Source: Rozella allomycis CSF55 (taxonomy: Eukaryota > Rozellomycota). From it: a stretch of 64,000 bases of DNA. Below, one piece after another: positions 47,714 through 60,551 of the stretch. Made by a program: the position numbers and the translations under genes. Below the pieces are notes generated by a model that ran no database searches, was not told the DNA's origin, and worked only from the letters and a program-made list of their open reading frames with translations. Where the stretch lies: assembly GCA_000442015.1 (NCBI GenBank), contig KE560937.1, positions 33,704 through 97,703 of the forward strand, in the 5' to 3' direction. The stretch's first letter is position 1. Each line of letters begins with the position of its first letter.

Positions 47714-49057
47714 ATGTTGAAGACTTACGTTATCACAGCATCGATATTTGTAATAACCTATATAACATTTGTTCTGGGCTGGTACTTTATTATTAGGACA
47801 CCACCATCTCCAAGGACTGGCGCCCAAATCAAAGCCAAGTCAAATGGTATTGAACCAAAAAAATATTCCCAGCGTGAAGTGCTGGAGATAAAGATTAACG
47901 ACAAAGCCTTGGAGCCTTTAAATATTGAAATAGATAGAGTAAGTTACCTTGTGAAGTATATGTACGACTTTCCAGTAAGTATACAATCAACTAACGGGAA
48001 CATCCTTTTACCATATCTTAGTCTCACAAATTTAAAAATATTGAATAATCTACCTGTTCAATTTAAAAGAATATTTCTAAACTTTAAAAAGCAAGATAGT
48101 CTGTTTCAACATGGAGTGATAGCCAAATTCCATGACAGAGAAGCAATTAGGAACTTTAGACCCGGATTAAAGTTCGACTTTTCTTTGCAATTTGAACTTC
48201 AAAGTTTGCCGGATATGGAATTTGAAATATTACAGTTGCCATTGATATTAAAGGCGATTATTGTATCTCGTGTCAATAATAATGACGCGACAAAGTCTAT
48301 TATTGAAGAATTGCACAATAAAAAATTCAAAGACGATAAAATGAAAAATATTCTTAGTGGAAAGACCGATGTAGCCGAATTAAAGAAAGATAGCAATGAG
48401 TTATTTCAACGTATAAATGAATGTGTGGAATCACTAAAGTCCGAATATAAGTGTGATGGAATCCTTGAAAAAGATGAGATAGTCAAAAAAGCCAACTCAA
48501 ATACTCAAGTCAAGGCTGCGCTTGAACGAATTTTTAAGGATCAAGCGGATAAAGATTACAAAAGCATGGAAGCCTTTCAAAATATAAAGGTAGAATTTGG
48601 AGATATTGAACTAATCAGACTTCATCTTGAAGACTTTTCTGTTATAATGTTGTATTTATCTTCTCTCCACAGAGATGATATTATGAAAGTACTTTATCCT
48701 AAATATGAAAAGGCCTTTAAAGATATATTTAAAACATTTATCGAAGAACTTGATGATTTATGTACTATTTTGAAGAATGAATACAATAATGAAAACCCTG
48801 AATATGGGTATTTGACTTCTCTGGATAATAAAATACTGTCCATGGATATTCCGATGACAATGTTAGGAAATGTTGACGAAAATAAAGTGATTGATATAGC
48901 CAAGGAGGATAGAGTGTTTCTTGTAGAAGACGATAACTTTAATATTGTTAATGATTGGATAAAAGAAAAGTCTCTCGATACTGTAAAGGTGGTGAAGAGG
49001 ACGGAATTTGAAAAGGCGCGTGATAGTGTAGAAAGTCTCACTAAAATATTGGAATAA
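47714..49057 (+). CDS. Orphan single-pass membrane or secreted protein
   Basis: One intronless exon of about 448 residues. A strongly hydrophobic N-terminal segment (VITASIFVITYITFVLGWYFII) may be an anchor or an uncleaved signal. The remaining 420 residues are charged, mostly helical and carry no motif I know; YLSLTNLKILNNLPVQFKRI and DKDYKSMEAFQ are typical stretches. Intronless, anchored, family-less proteins of this size are common among lineage-specific genes of parasites, but nothing shows an effector role. I chose ATG 47714, since the longer frame starts only from non-ATG codons. Confidence 0.6.
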   Translation: MLKTYVITASIFVITYITFVLGWYFIIRTPPSPRTGAQIKAKSNGIEPKKYSQREVLEIKINDKALEPLNIEIDRVSYLVKYMYDFPVSIQSTNGNILLPYLSLTNLKILNNLPVQFKRIFLNFKKQDSLFQHGVIAKFHDREAIRNFRPGLKFDFSLQFELQSLPDMEFEILQLPLILKAIIVSRVNNNDATKSIIEELHNKKFKDDKMKNILSGKTDVAELKKDSNELFQRINECVESLKSEYKCDGILEKDEIVKKANSNTQVKAALERIFKDQADKDYKSMEAFQNIKVEFGDIELIRLHLEDFSVIMLYLSSLHRDDIMKVLYPKYEKAFKDIFKTFIEELDDLCTILKNEYNNENPEYGYLTSLDNKILSMDIPMTMLGNVDENKVIDIAKEDRVFLVEDDNFNIVNDWIKEKSLDTVKVVKRTEFEKARDSVESLTKILE

Positions 49058-49098
49058 CAAGTAGTCTTAAATAAAGGATAATTAATTTTGTTGGGACT

Positions 49099-51363
49099 TT
49101 ATAGTTTAAGTTTTTTAGCGACAATAGCGTCTTTTCTAGTAGCTTCTCTTTTAATTGAGTTTTCAATATTCTTGTTTACAAGCTTTTTAATTTTAGTCAA
49201 GTGATTATTCATTTCATTATGAAAATCAGTGAAAGAATTGGAGTCATTAACGAAAGAACATTCTATTGGAATATTAGCAAATGAAGGGAACGAAAATTCT
49301 GCACAAGGGTATGGATTTGTTAATTGACTTAAAAATTTGGAGATTATTTCTTGTGAACTTTCAATGCTATGTGAATATTAATGTTAATAGAGTACCATAG
49401 AGAATGTGATTCCAAGAAGAACTTGTCAATTGAAGCGTTAACCTCTTTTGAGACTGTTGAAATATCATGCTTTAGTTCTTCTTCACTTTTTATAATGATT
49501 CTATAAATAGCATCTTTGAAATTTCTTTAACAAATTCTTACTTGAAATTTGAGTTAATAGATTCATCAATTCTGGATCTTTCTTTTTAGATTCTTTTTGG
49601 TTTAAATTTGTTTCAAATAATTTTCTCTTTAATCGTGACACTGACAAAGCTGAATCAGTTGTTGATGATTCTTTTGTTGTATGAAAGTTAATTTTACCTG
49701 AAATTGAACTTGCACTTAATGCAGGGGGAGAAGAGTATTTCTTTCTTCCAATTTCAATTGGTTCTAAAGATGAATTTGATTCTATGGGAAATAGAGATTC
49801 TCTTCTTTAAATTGGTTTTCTAACCACTGAATTTTCAATTTCATTTTTTGGTTTGAGTTCTATTGGAGTCTTTTTTCGCGTTGATTGAATTGAATTTCTT
49901 TTTATTTTCACAGCAGAATCCTTTATCTTTGGTCTTTCGTTTTGTTCAGTGTATTCTGATTCTTCTGATGATTTTTCTGAAGATATTTCTTTTAATTTTA
50001 TTGATTTTCTATTCTGCTTTTTATTAATGCTTTCACTTGTCTTGCTCTTAATGTTCAAACTTTCATCATCCTTCGGCTTCTTCAGATCTACAACATCTAA
50101 TTGTTTGACTATATTCTCCTCATTCTTCACATTCGATTCAGATTCACTTTCAATTAACAATTTTTTAAATTTTCTAGCACTTCTTTTAATTGAAAAACTT
50201 GTTCTATTCTCTTTCTCTGGAATTTCCAAATTGTTGGTGGCTGGGGTCTCTAATTTATTTTTAGATTCAGTATTTTCATTTGTAACTTCCATTAAATTTG
50301 AAATTCTTTCTTCAACAATTTCTGAATCAAACTTTTTAATTGATAAAAGAGGCTCTATAGGCAATGAATGTTTCTCTTTTCTCACCAATTTTTTTTCTAT
50401 AAATTCAATTTCACTTTCCTTTATATCCATCGGTTGGAATTCTATTTTAGATCCATCTTTAGAAATAAATTTTAAATATTTCTTGTTTATTTCAAAATCT
50501 TTTACATCTTCATATCTTATGTCATTCCAGTCATTATCATCCAAACACAACGTTATAAAATGTTCATTAAAATGAAGAAACGCAGTATCATCAGAATCTA
50601 TTAAAGTTATTCCATTATTTGTAGAATTAATAAACATAAAAGCCTTTTCTATAAAGTTCAACGGATCAAGCTCATAGAATGCCTTTTTCATTCTCACATC
50701 ACATCCCCTGAAAAGACTATCAATAAAATCATCCTTCTTTTTAGGCGTAATTTTATATAAAAACATTGTCAATTTATACTGAATAACTCTGTCATTATCT
50801 CCAATCAATACCTTCAACAAGGTTGAAAAATGTTTATTCTCAAACTTAGTTACATATATCTTGTTTTCTTTGCAATCTTGGATCAACAAATTAATTACAT
50901 GACACGCCTTGAAATCAAAAAGACTAATGGATTACTTTTCGTCTGCTATTCAAATCAAATGATTTTGGATTTTCAATTATATTAAAGCATACGGAAAATA
51001 TAGACTTTTGTTCTTGAATTTTTACATGTGCGTCATGATCTATCATTTTCTACCTTGAATTCTAACAATCACTGTTACTTGAATATAGGTCAAAGATCTT
51101 AGGATTCCATCTTGAAAATGAGATGCCTTGATTAGGTTTTGCAAACATTCAATCATGTCCTGAATATTCTCCTTGCAGAATATGGCCACATTAAACAAAC
51201 ACTCTGAAATATTCTTTACTAATTCCTTTTGGTTTTCATCTGAAAATTTGATAGAATTCAACAGTGATGCGAATCTCTTTAAACTATTCCCAGCAAGTTT
51301 TATATCATACTTGTTTTGAGCTAAAGTTTTTCTATGTTTTAAAGATGCCAGAAAACTATTCAT
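49099..51363 (-). CDS. SYCP2-like meiotic chromosome-axis protein, with an internal stop
   Basis: The first exons (51363 downwards) form an ARM-like helical region (LKHRKTLAQNKYDIKLAGNSL, ACHVINLLIQDC, KLTMFLYKITPKKKDDFI) followed by a beta-rich PH/SLD-like part (FNEHFITLCLDDNDW, KYLKFISKDGSKIEF). This matches the N-terminal plan of SYCP2 and its fungal Red1-like relatives. A long charged S/K/E-rich linker and a C-terminal coiled coil (SEEELKHDISTVSKEVNASI) complete it. At 49807-49809 an in-frame TAA follows ENSVVRKPI, yet the same frame continues RRESLFPIESNSSLEPIE through further normal introns to 49099. Either the gene is broken, or an unusual intron or a sequence error lies there. Such proteins organise meiotic chromosomes. 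The family assignment is moderate. Confidence 0.45.
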
Positions 51364-51470
51364 TACAGGGGTACATCATTTGGCGGTTCCCTGAATTGGC
51401 GGTTCATCCAAATTAAGAAAATTATGAAATAAACAGTCTAAAATAAATAAGTTTTTATTAATCTACAGTT

Positions 51471-53158
<1,688 letters not shown>

Positions 53159-54242
53159 ATTTCTTTTAATAAATCTAAAGATATTAGCTATGTTCCACTT
53201 CATGATTAATAAACAAGAACGGGACTTTCAAAGACAAAGAGTTAATTAATCTTTGCTTTGAAAATATCTAAATCCCCGCACAAATTAAAGTTTTAAAGTC
53301 AGATCACTTACTTTCAAAGTTTGACGGAAGATTAATTCCAGCAGTTCTAATATGGACCCGTATTCTCCAATCCTATAAATAGATTCCAAGCCCTTCGCGT
53401 GGCGGCCATGAGCCATAACTGGGTCGTTTCGGTTAGAATAGACAAGAATATGTTATCTTTGATTGAGTAATCAATAAAACAAAGATTATTAATAAATTTC
53501 TTTCTCTGTGAGCTTAGTTTTGAAATGAATTTTGAATCAGTGAAAATTTAATTTACTAGTGGCAGATAATTTGGCTGGGCTTCAGCATCGCGTCGACGTA
53601 TCACTCACATCTGGCTCTGTGTTTACAATGCTTGTTTGTGAAATTGAAAATTTCCTGCCTGAAAACCAGCTTCAGACTAATAGCAATATCAAGATGCTAG
53701 GAGAGCTGAGAGATAGTTAAACTATGTGAATGCGATATTCCGTTGACTAAAGATGCTGCGGTGATGCTTTCGCACACTGGTGAACAATTTTCCCATGTTC
53801 AGAGGATCCTTTTACGCCTTTGGTCGATTTCCATGCATGAAGTATGGAAGATATTTCAAGAGGAAGGACTAATGGGGGCGGTCAAAAACAATTATACTAA
53901 TCCGGGATCTTCCTCTATTTTATCGGCACCGGAGAGAGAGGCTGTAGTCCGTCCTAGTGCAATGGAGTTGTCGGCGGATGATTTTTAAATCGACCCGGAG
54001 TTGGGAATGTTTGTCCAACCATGATCAATTTTTTATCAGTAAATTATAAATATAAAATATCGATAAACGAAACTCGATTAAAATTCATCATGATCAATAT
54101 AAATGATTAAGAGATAAATGTAAAAATTTCAAACTCTTGCCAGTCTCACATTAACAATGCCTTTCCATGAAGCGTGTATTGTTTCTTAAATATTCAATAT
54201 TTAAGCGTTAAAACTCTTCATCCAGACAATCTTGAAATTTCC
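53159..54242. other. Unresolved 1-kb stretch with coding-like fragments
   Basis: Between the kinase and the thioesterase I could not build a gene. On the plus strand there are adjacent, protein-like open frames that do not join by normal introns: FDGRLIPAVLIWTRIL near 53,320, RFQALRVAAMSHNWVVSVRI near 53,390, DNLAGLQHRVDVSLTSG near 53,570, and 53743-53988 with LSHTGEQFSHVQRILLRLW, ending MELSADDF. The last two would be continuous but for a one-base shift at about 53,720. The minus strand also has an open piece (DPVMAHGRHAKGLESIY) followed by a good GTAAGT donor. The plus fragments have higher G+C than their surroundings. A decayed gene, a recent gene with errors or an unspliced novel gene are all possible. 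From 54,000 to 54,240 there is only AT-rich sequence. Confidence 0.4.
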
Positions 54243-55328
54243 ATGAGTGAGTGTGAGAAATCTCCAGCCGATTCCATAATTTCATTTACAGAGATACCAA
54301 ATCCCAGTGATTTCGATAGTTTTGGTAAGAAATAATTAAATATATGTTTCAGGTTACGTTTATGGTGGTTCTGTTCTCTGTTGGATGGATGTGGCAGGAG
54401 GAATGGCAGCCAAAAGGCATTCAAACACCATTGTAGTAACAGCAAGCGTTGTAAGATATATATAAATCTGGTAAAAGGACGCTGTTCATTTTCTTAATCC
54501 AATCAAAAAGGGCTGTGTAGCAAAAATTTACGCGCGAGTGAACCGATCATGGAATTCGAGCATGGAAGTTGAAGTTTTGGTCCAATCCGAAATATTATTA
54601 ACTGGAGAATGTCTTCTTTGTTGCCACGGTAAGTTTTGCCTCTAAAGATTAAATTAGCGTATTTTACCTTTGTCGCGATAAAGGATGAAAAGCCGATATT
54701 GGTACCGAAAATTGTCCCCAAACTGAAAGAAGAAATTTTACGATGGGAATCAGCTGATACGAGACGTACAATTCGATTTCAAAGAAAGAAGAACATGAAA
54801 CCAGAGTTGATTAAACCAACTGATGTTGTGTATGCGAATGGAAGTTGCCAGATTATAAAAATGATAATGCCTGAACATACTAATCCGATGAATATAACAT
54901 TTGGTGGAATGATAATGTCGTGGATGGAGCATGCTGCGTATATTGCGGCAACGAGGGCTACGAGGACGCATTTATTGACTGCTTCAATGGACCAGCTGCA
55001 GTTCCATAGACCTTCTATGGTTGGCCATTTGGTTACTATTGTAGCCAGAGTTACGAAAGTGTTTAAGCAAAGTGTGGAGGTGTATATTGTTGTGAGAAGT
55101 GAAGATCCGATTACCAATCAAGTACAGTTGACGAATGATGCGTGGATCTCGTTTGTCTCTGTTGATCAAAATGGGAAACCATTTCCACTAAGTGATGTAG
55201 AAGAAATAGGAGAGGTGAAAACTGTTGAAGCAGAAAAGAGAAAGAATCACAGATTGGAAGAAAAGAGGCAAATTTTATCAGAGAACTCTGAAGATTGGGA
55301 TATCACTCATCAAACTAGCGCATTTTGA
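54243..55328 (+). CDS. Acyl-CoA thioesterase, double hot-dog, ACOT7/ACOT12-like
   Basis: Four exons (introns follow DFDSF, VVTASV and ECLLCCH, each 26-29 nt) give about 335 residues with two hot-dog folds in tandem. The first has GYVYGGSVLCWMDVAGG; the second has NPMNITFGGMIMSWMEHAAYIAA, the helix that carries the acyl-CoA site. FQKSVEV-type and AWISFVSVDQNGKPFP segments fit the second domain end. The enzyme hydrolyses acyl-CoA to free fatty acid and CoA. The absence of an obvious targeting peptide suggests the cytosol. A Glu/Lys-rich tail (EAEKRKNHRLEEKRQ) is extra. The ATG at 54243 has suitable context. It converges with the helicase gene with 55 bases between stops. Confidence 0.85.
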
Positions 55329-55383
55329 TGTTTCATTAATGAATAAAGAGAAAATTTATTAAGTTGCAATTATGGACTTACTA

Positions 55384-58300
55384 TTAGTTAGCTTTGATAA
55401 TTCGACTGCCATCTAGAACGTATCCATTTGCTTTTAATTCATCCAAAGACTTTTCTACTAATTGTTCTAAAAACAATTTCTTTGCACTGTCCAAGTTTGA
55501 ATCACTTTTCAATTTTAGTCCATAAAATGATGGATTTTTTAGCACTCTGTTTGCCAGAAAACTATTTTCAAGTAACGCAAGAGCGTCTTTAAAGGATTTG
55601 ATGTTACCAATTTTGACTTGGGAAAGTAAAAGTTTAGGGAAATGCAAATGAAGGTTTGATTCTAATGGAAAAGGTTCATAAAGGAATTTTTTGTAGTAAG
55701 ATTTTTTGATATCTTGAACAAGAACGACGACTGTTGACATTTCGTCTATTTGGGGTCTGCCAGCTAGACCCATCATTTGATGAATATCGGCTAATGGATA
55801 ATCAACAAAACATTTTGATTCAGAGTCAAAGTATTCCGTGCCTATTAAGATTGAAATATTAATTATTACCTAAATAAATGAAGAATGTAAGTGTTACCTT
55901 TGATGATGACTAGATGAGCAGGAAACCGTGATTCCCAAGCGAACCCTTTAACCAACACCAACACCAATATTTTATTCATAGAAAATAGCATTCTAACAAT
56001 CCTCTTGTCATTATCCTTCAATCCATAGTGCATGAACCCAATTCCGAATCTTAAAACATGTTTCAATTGTTGATCTTGGACGTTATCTAGAACATTTTCA
56101 ATTTCAGTGTCGACTTTGAGATAGTTGTTATTGATTGTGCAGTGAGCAATTAATTCATGGGCAGTGGCTACAGTTTGATTTTGGGACGAAACAAAAACAA
56201 CTGTTGGCTTTGATGAGGAGTATGTTTCTATTGCTTGATATATTGGTTTGTTCATTAGATTCATTCTTGTGGAATAATTCTTGTCGTCAAAGCCTTGAAT
56301 GTAGACTTGAAGTGGGAGAGGACGAACATTTGGTTTGAAATTGAACAGATTAGATGAAGGTATTTTCAACCAATCAGCAACATCTTTAACGTTTGATAAA
56401 GATGTAGACAAAACAATCATTCTAATTTTATTGTTAAAGTTCTGTAATTGATGAATATGAGAAATCAATATTTCTACACTTGGATTTAAATCCAACAAAT
56501 GTATTTCATCAATAATTATAAGAGATATTTGAGATGAAAAGAATTCCAAATTAAAGTTTTGATTTTCTTGAATTGATTCCATCCACTTTTCAGGTGTTGA
56601 CAAGACTAGTTGAGAAACATCAAAGTCGCTGAAACTTCTTAATTCATTCATGGGGATGTTTAATCTTTTCCAATCTCTACTTTTGTCTTTCACAATTTGT
56701 TTCAGTGGAGAGAAATAAATAATTTTGCCATTTGGATTATTTCTTAGTGAATTCCAAATAGTAAATTCAGCAATCAATGTTTTACCAGAGCCTAATTTAT
56801 TATGTATGAATAGAATTTACCGCTGGGTGCTCCAATGAATAGATTTGACGTAGTGTGATAAGCTTGATGGAAAACAAGAGATTGAATTGGATTGAAATAG
56901 TTGATGTCTTTGTAGATTTGTATTAACTTTTCGTCCATGAGACTTGATTTATTTAAAAGATTCAAAGGTAATAAATCTGTATGAAAATTTTCTACTTTTG
57001 GCATTATTAAATCATCAAGTGAGATTGGCAAATGAAATTCACAATGTAGCCATTTGTCACTAACAACAGAAATTAAAATTTCATTTGGTTTTGGATTAGC
57101 AATTGGAATGAAAAAGTTTACGAAATTTACAGAATGAAAGTTTTGTTTCGTTAAATAAAATGGTTCAGAATGATACAAAAACAAGCCATCAGAATCTTTT
57201 GCAAAGATCCAAAATAATTCAGAATTGGAATGCACAGAATCATTCCATGTAAATTTTGTCTTTATTTTTAAATTAACTTTGACAACATTGTTAGAAATTG
57301 GTGAAATTTCAGATTCTAAAAATAGATTTGGAAATTCATGAATTGCGTTGAAAACAATTTTGCCTTGATTTGGATTTAATAAGTTTGACAAATCAGACAG
57401 AGAAAGAGATAAAAGTTCATCAAAGGAATATTTTTGGATTTTGAATAAATAGTCATTTTTAATTGATCTGAATTGAAATAGAAAATGATCATCCAACCAA
57501 AGTCTTTTTTCAATCATTTTAGCTAAATTTAACGACATTTCAGCAGTTGAAGCCCAATTTCTTTTTAATGAAATTTCTAAAATAGATCTGATTAATCTAG
57601 AAGCATTTTGAATTATGTAATTTGTGTCAGATATTAATGAAAACGAATTTAAATGGAAATTAGAAATATAAGATTGAAGTAGAATGTTAACTTTACCATT
57701 TACAGAACAAGATCCACCGAGAACCGGGATTAAACAATGGTTTTGTTCAATTGAATCTAATTCTAAAACTTCTTCTTGTCTAACTTTAATATTTTGGAAT
57801 TCAAAAGATGAACAAAGACAATTTAAAACATTTTTAATGTCCATATCCATTTTTAAACTATTTTGAAATATTTCAACTGTTTGATGTTTCAAATAATAAA
57901 GAGAAGCAATTCTACCCAAACTCTTTACATTAAATGATAAATTTTCATTTGAATTTGACAAGGGTTCTTTAACAATTCCAATCATATCAAGTTTATTCAA
58001 ATATTCCAAAGAACTTTTAATAATCTCAATCAATTTATTTTCAATATTCTGACTCAAATTCTGATTAATTCTAATTCCATATTTCAATGGATTCTTTCTC
58101 ATTCTAACGTACAAATAACTATATTTCAACCAATTTATTGCTTCGTTTAAATTAGAAACAGTCCCAAGCGTTATTTCTGCATTTAAATTATCAACCAGAT
58201 TGTTATTAAATTTCGATTCAATTGGAATTTGATGTGTTATACTTGAAACATAAAAATTTAATTTTTCATGTCTTGTTATTATTATCCCTTCTCCATGACT

Positions 58301-60280
58301 TTCATATTGCGGCCTCCCTGCTCTGCCAAATATCTGCAAAACATCTAAAATTCCTAAATCTACAAATCCTCCCTTTTCTGGATTGTAAATTTCCGTTCCT
58401 TTGATTATTACTGCGTGGGCTGGTAAATTAACACCCCAAGCCAAAGTAGCAGTACAAAACAAGACCTTTCATAATGAATGAATCTAAAATGTTACCTATA
58501 CTAATGATTGTAAGTTTTGCTTACCTAAGATAATGAATGCACTATAGACTTTACCTTTATCTTGCTGGTTTCAAATAACTTTTCCACCAATAATCTGTCA
58601 CCTCTAATCATCCCCGCATGATGAATCCCAAGTCCATTCGGTACCAATTCTTCTAATTGTCTGTTTCTACTATTCTTTCCATTCCAATTATTCTCAACCT
58701 CAAATAAATCAATACAATCATATTCTCTCATTAACTGAATAAACTTTTTAGCACCCTTAAATGTTGCATTCCTTGAATGCACAAAAATCATCACTTGATG
58801 TCCCTGTCTCAAATACTCACACGTTCTTTCAAACGCAATCACATCCATCTCTTCCAAAACCATATTTTTATTATTTCCTTTAATCCCTACAAACTTTTGC
58901 GTCAACGGGACTGGTCTAAATCTTCCATCAAAATAAAACATTCCATTCACATTCACATTCAGAAATTCAGCTACATCCACAAAATTTGGCAACGTTGCTG
59001 ATAACCCAACAATTCTTATCATCTTTTGCGTCATTTCAATTTGTCGCTGTGTTCTCGCTACAATACTCTCCAAAACTGATCCTCGCTCGTCTTCAAGTAA
59101 ATGAACTTCATCTATAATCAACAGTCTCACCTTTTCAACTAGATCAACATCATTCTTTCTCGTTGTAACATCCCACTTCTCAGGCGTTGTTACTATGATC
59201 TGGGTCTCTGCTATTTCAGATCTACTCAGTTGCATATCTCCTGTATATTCCCTAGTCTTAACCCCCAGCTTTTTCAATTGTTTCTCAAACTTTCCCACAA
59301 TCTCAGTTGCCAATGCCTTCATCGGCGCAACATACACAATCTTAAATGCATCCTTGTCCAAATTTCCTTTATCATTCACATTTGTATATTGTTCAACACA
59401 ATGCATAATCGCTAAAAGAGCAACATTTGTCTTTCCTGCACCAGTTGGCGCACACACCAAAACATTCTCATTACGCTCGTAAATAACTGGAAACACCAAT
59501 GATTGCATCATATTAAACGTTTCTATATTAGAAAACGCAACTCTGGAAAATTCATTCACTCTATAAGTCGGTACCAATTCCACTTGTACATCTCCTCCAC
59601 TCCTCTCACTCGGAATAACAAACTCTTCATACAGCTTATTATCATATCTTTCAGTGCCGGCAGGTAACGCTATTTTAGTGCCGAAAGCTGACAGCACCGA
59701 CGTAGAGCTGGGCTCCCCATACACATGTGGGTACTTTTTCGTTTCTCCAGTCTACATTACCCTCTTGCCAACAATCTTACCACTCTCTTTGAAAATATAG
59801 ATTCATTAATTGACTCATTTTCCTTTTTCTTTTTCAAATCTCGAATCCTTTGAGCATTTTTCCTACGATCCTGTATTAACTTGAAAATCACGTCTATCGA
59901 ATCGTAACCAACAAGTTCCAAGATTTCTTCCTGTATCTCATCATCTATAAACAAAATAATATATCATTTGTACCGCTCATGTTGCATTCAAGCATCTCTA
60001 CCATCTTGTCTTGCACATAATCGACTCCCAATTCCCAATTTCGCGTTTCAAAAAATCTTTTAATCCAGTCTTCACTAGAATTTCCTGTTTCTTTGAATCT
60101 TTGGGTTTTCATTTGTTCCTCTGTTGCCCAGTATCTTTCTACTAACTGGCGAAATTCGAATACTTTGGCTCGCTCGCCCGGAAGATTCCAGTTGACTGGT
60201 TCTTTGCTTATATCCACGGGACGGAACTTTCCTTTTGATATTCTTGATTTTATCAAATTTATTCGGTCAGTGAAATCCAT
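55384..60280 (-). CDS. SLH1: ASCC3/Slh1-type two-cassette Ski2-like RNA helicase
   Basis: About 1,550 residues. An N-terminal region (MDFTDRINLIKSRI, DDEIQEEILELVGYDS, TKKYPHVYGEPSS) leads to helicase cassette 1: VCAPTGAGKTNVAL, VAPMKALATE, TTPEKWD, IIDEVHLLEDERG, GLSATLPN, IHHAGM, VLQIFGRAGRPQ, then a Sec63 unit. Cassette 2 follows (GAPSGSGKTLIAEF, STPEKW, IIDEIHLLD, LSTSLSN, MMGLAGRPQIDE, FYKKFLYEPFP-like KKSYYKKFLYEPFP). The last pattern is diagnostic of ASCC3/Slh1, which pulls apart collided ribosomes. Cassette 2 motif VI has leucine where arginine is expected. Brr2 is less likely. The protein is shorter than its relatives (about 1,960), with trimmed termini. It holds the two tandem-intron arrays. 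Confidence 0.92.
55842..55897 (-). other. Two complete intron units back to back (28 + 28 nt)
   Basis: Between HLVIIKG and TEYFDSESKCFVDYP the transcript strand holds 56 nt. It divides exactly into 55870-55897 (first, GTAACA to TTATTTAG) and 55842-55869 (second, GTAATA to TTAATAG). Each unit alone is a normal intron by local rules, and there is no exon between them. Removing both, or the whole 56 nt, gives the same phase-1 join. Confidence 0.75.
58466..58554 (-). other. Three complete intron units back to back (30 + 29 + 30 nt)
   Basis: Between FETSKIK and VLFCTATLAWGVNLP, both highly conserved in Ski2-like helicases, lie 89 nt. They divide without remainder into 58525-58554, 58496-58524 and 58466-58495, each beginning GTAA and ending TAG, TAG and AAG. 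Units one and three share ATTCATTAT at the same distance (5 nt) from their 3-prime ends. No spliced exon sequence is possible between the units. Confidence 0.8.
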
Positions 60281-60551
60281 TTCTGGAAATTTGCAGATAG
60301 CGATGGGTCATTTTGAGAACCGCTACTGAATATGCGTGTGCATTAATTATTCTAAAAAGTTATATTTGAATTATTTATAATAAATTAGCTATTCTGCCAT
60401 TATTTAAGCAAAAATTTTGCAATCGTTCATTTTGATTTTTCAAACAAGGGATGCTTGCATTAATTATAAATTATGATGTATTTGTGGCAATTACGGGCCT
60501 ACGGCAAATCTATGCAATTAATATCATTGAGAAATTTCTCCAACCAAACTA
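60281..60551. promoter_or_regulatory. Shared divergent promoter region of helicase and PI3K genes
   Basis: The ATGs of the helicase gene (60280, minus strand) and the PI3K gene (60552, plus strand) are separated by 271 bases of AT-rich DNA without an open frame of note. Both promoters must lie here. It holds several TATAA/ATTTAT-like words, none positioned clearly enough to call an element. Confidence 0.5.

Noticed and set aside
49949-50575. Plus-strand open frame of 208 codons
   Set aside because: It is the mirror of the Glu/Lys/Ser-rich SYCP2-like exon (Ser/Phe/Leu-rich low complexity), a typical antisense shadow.
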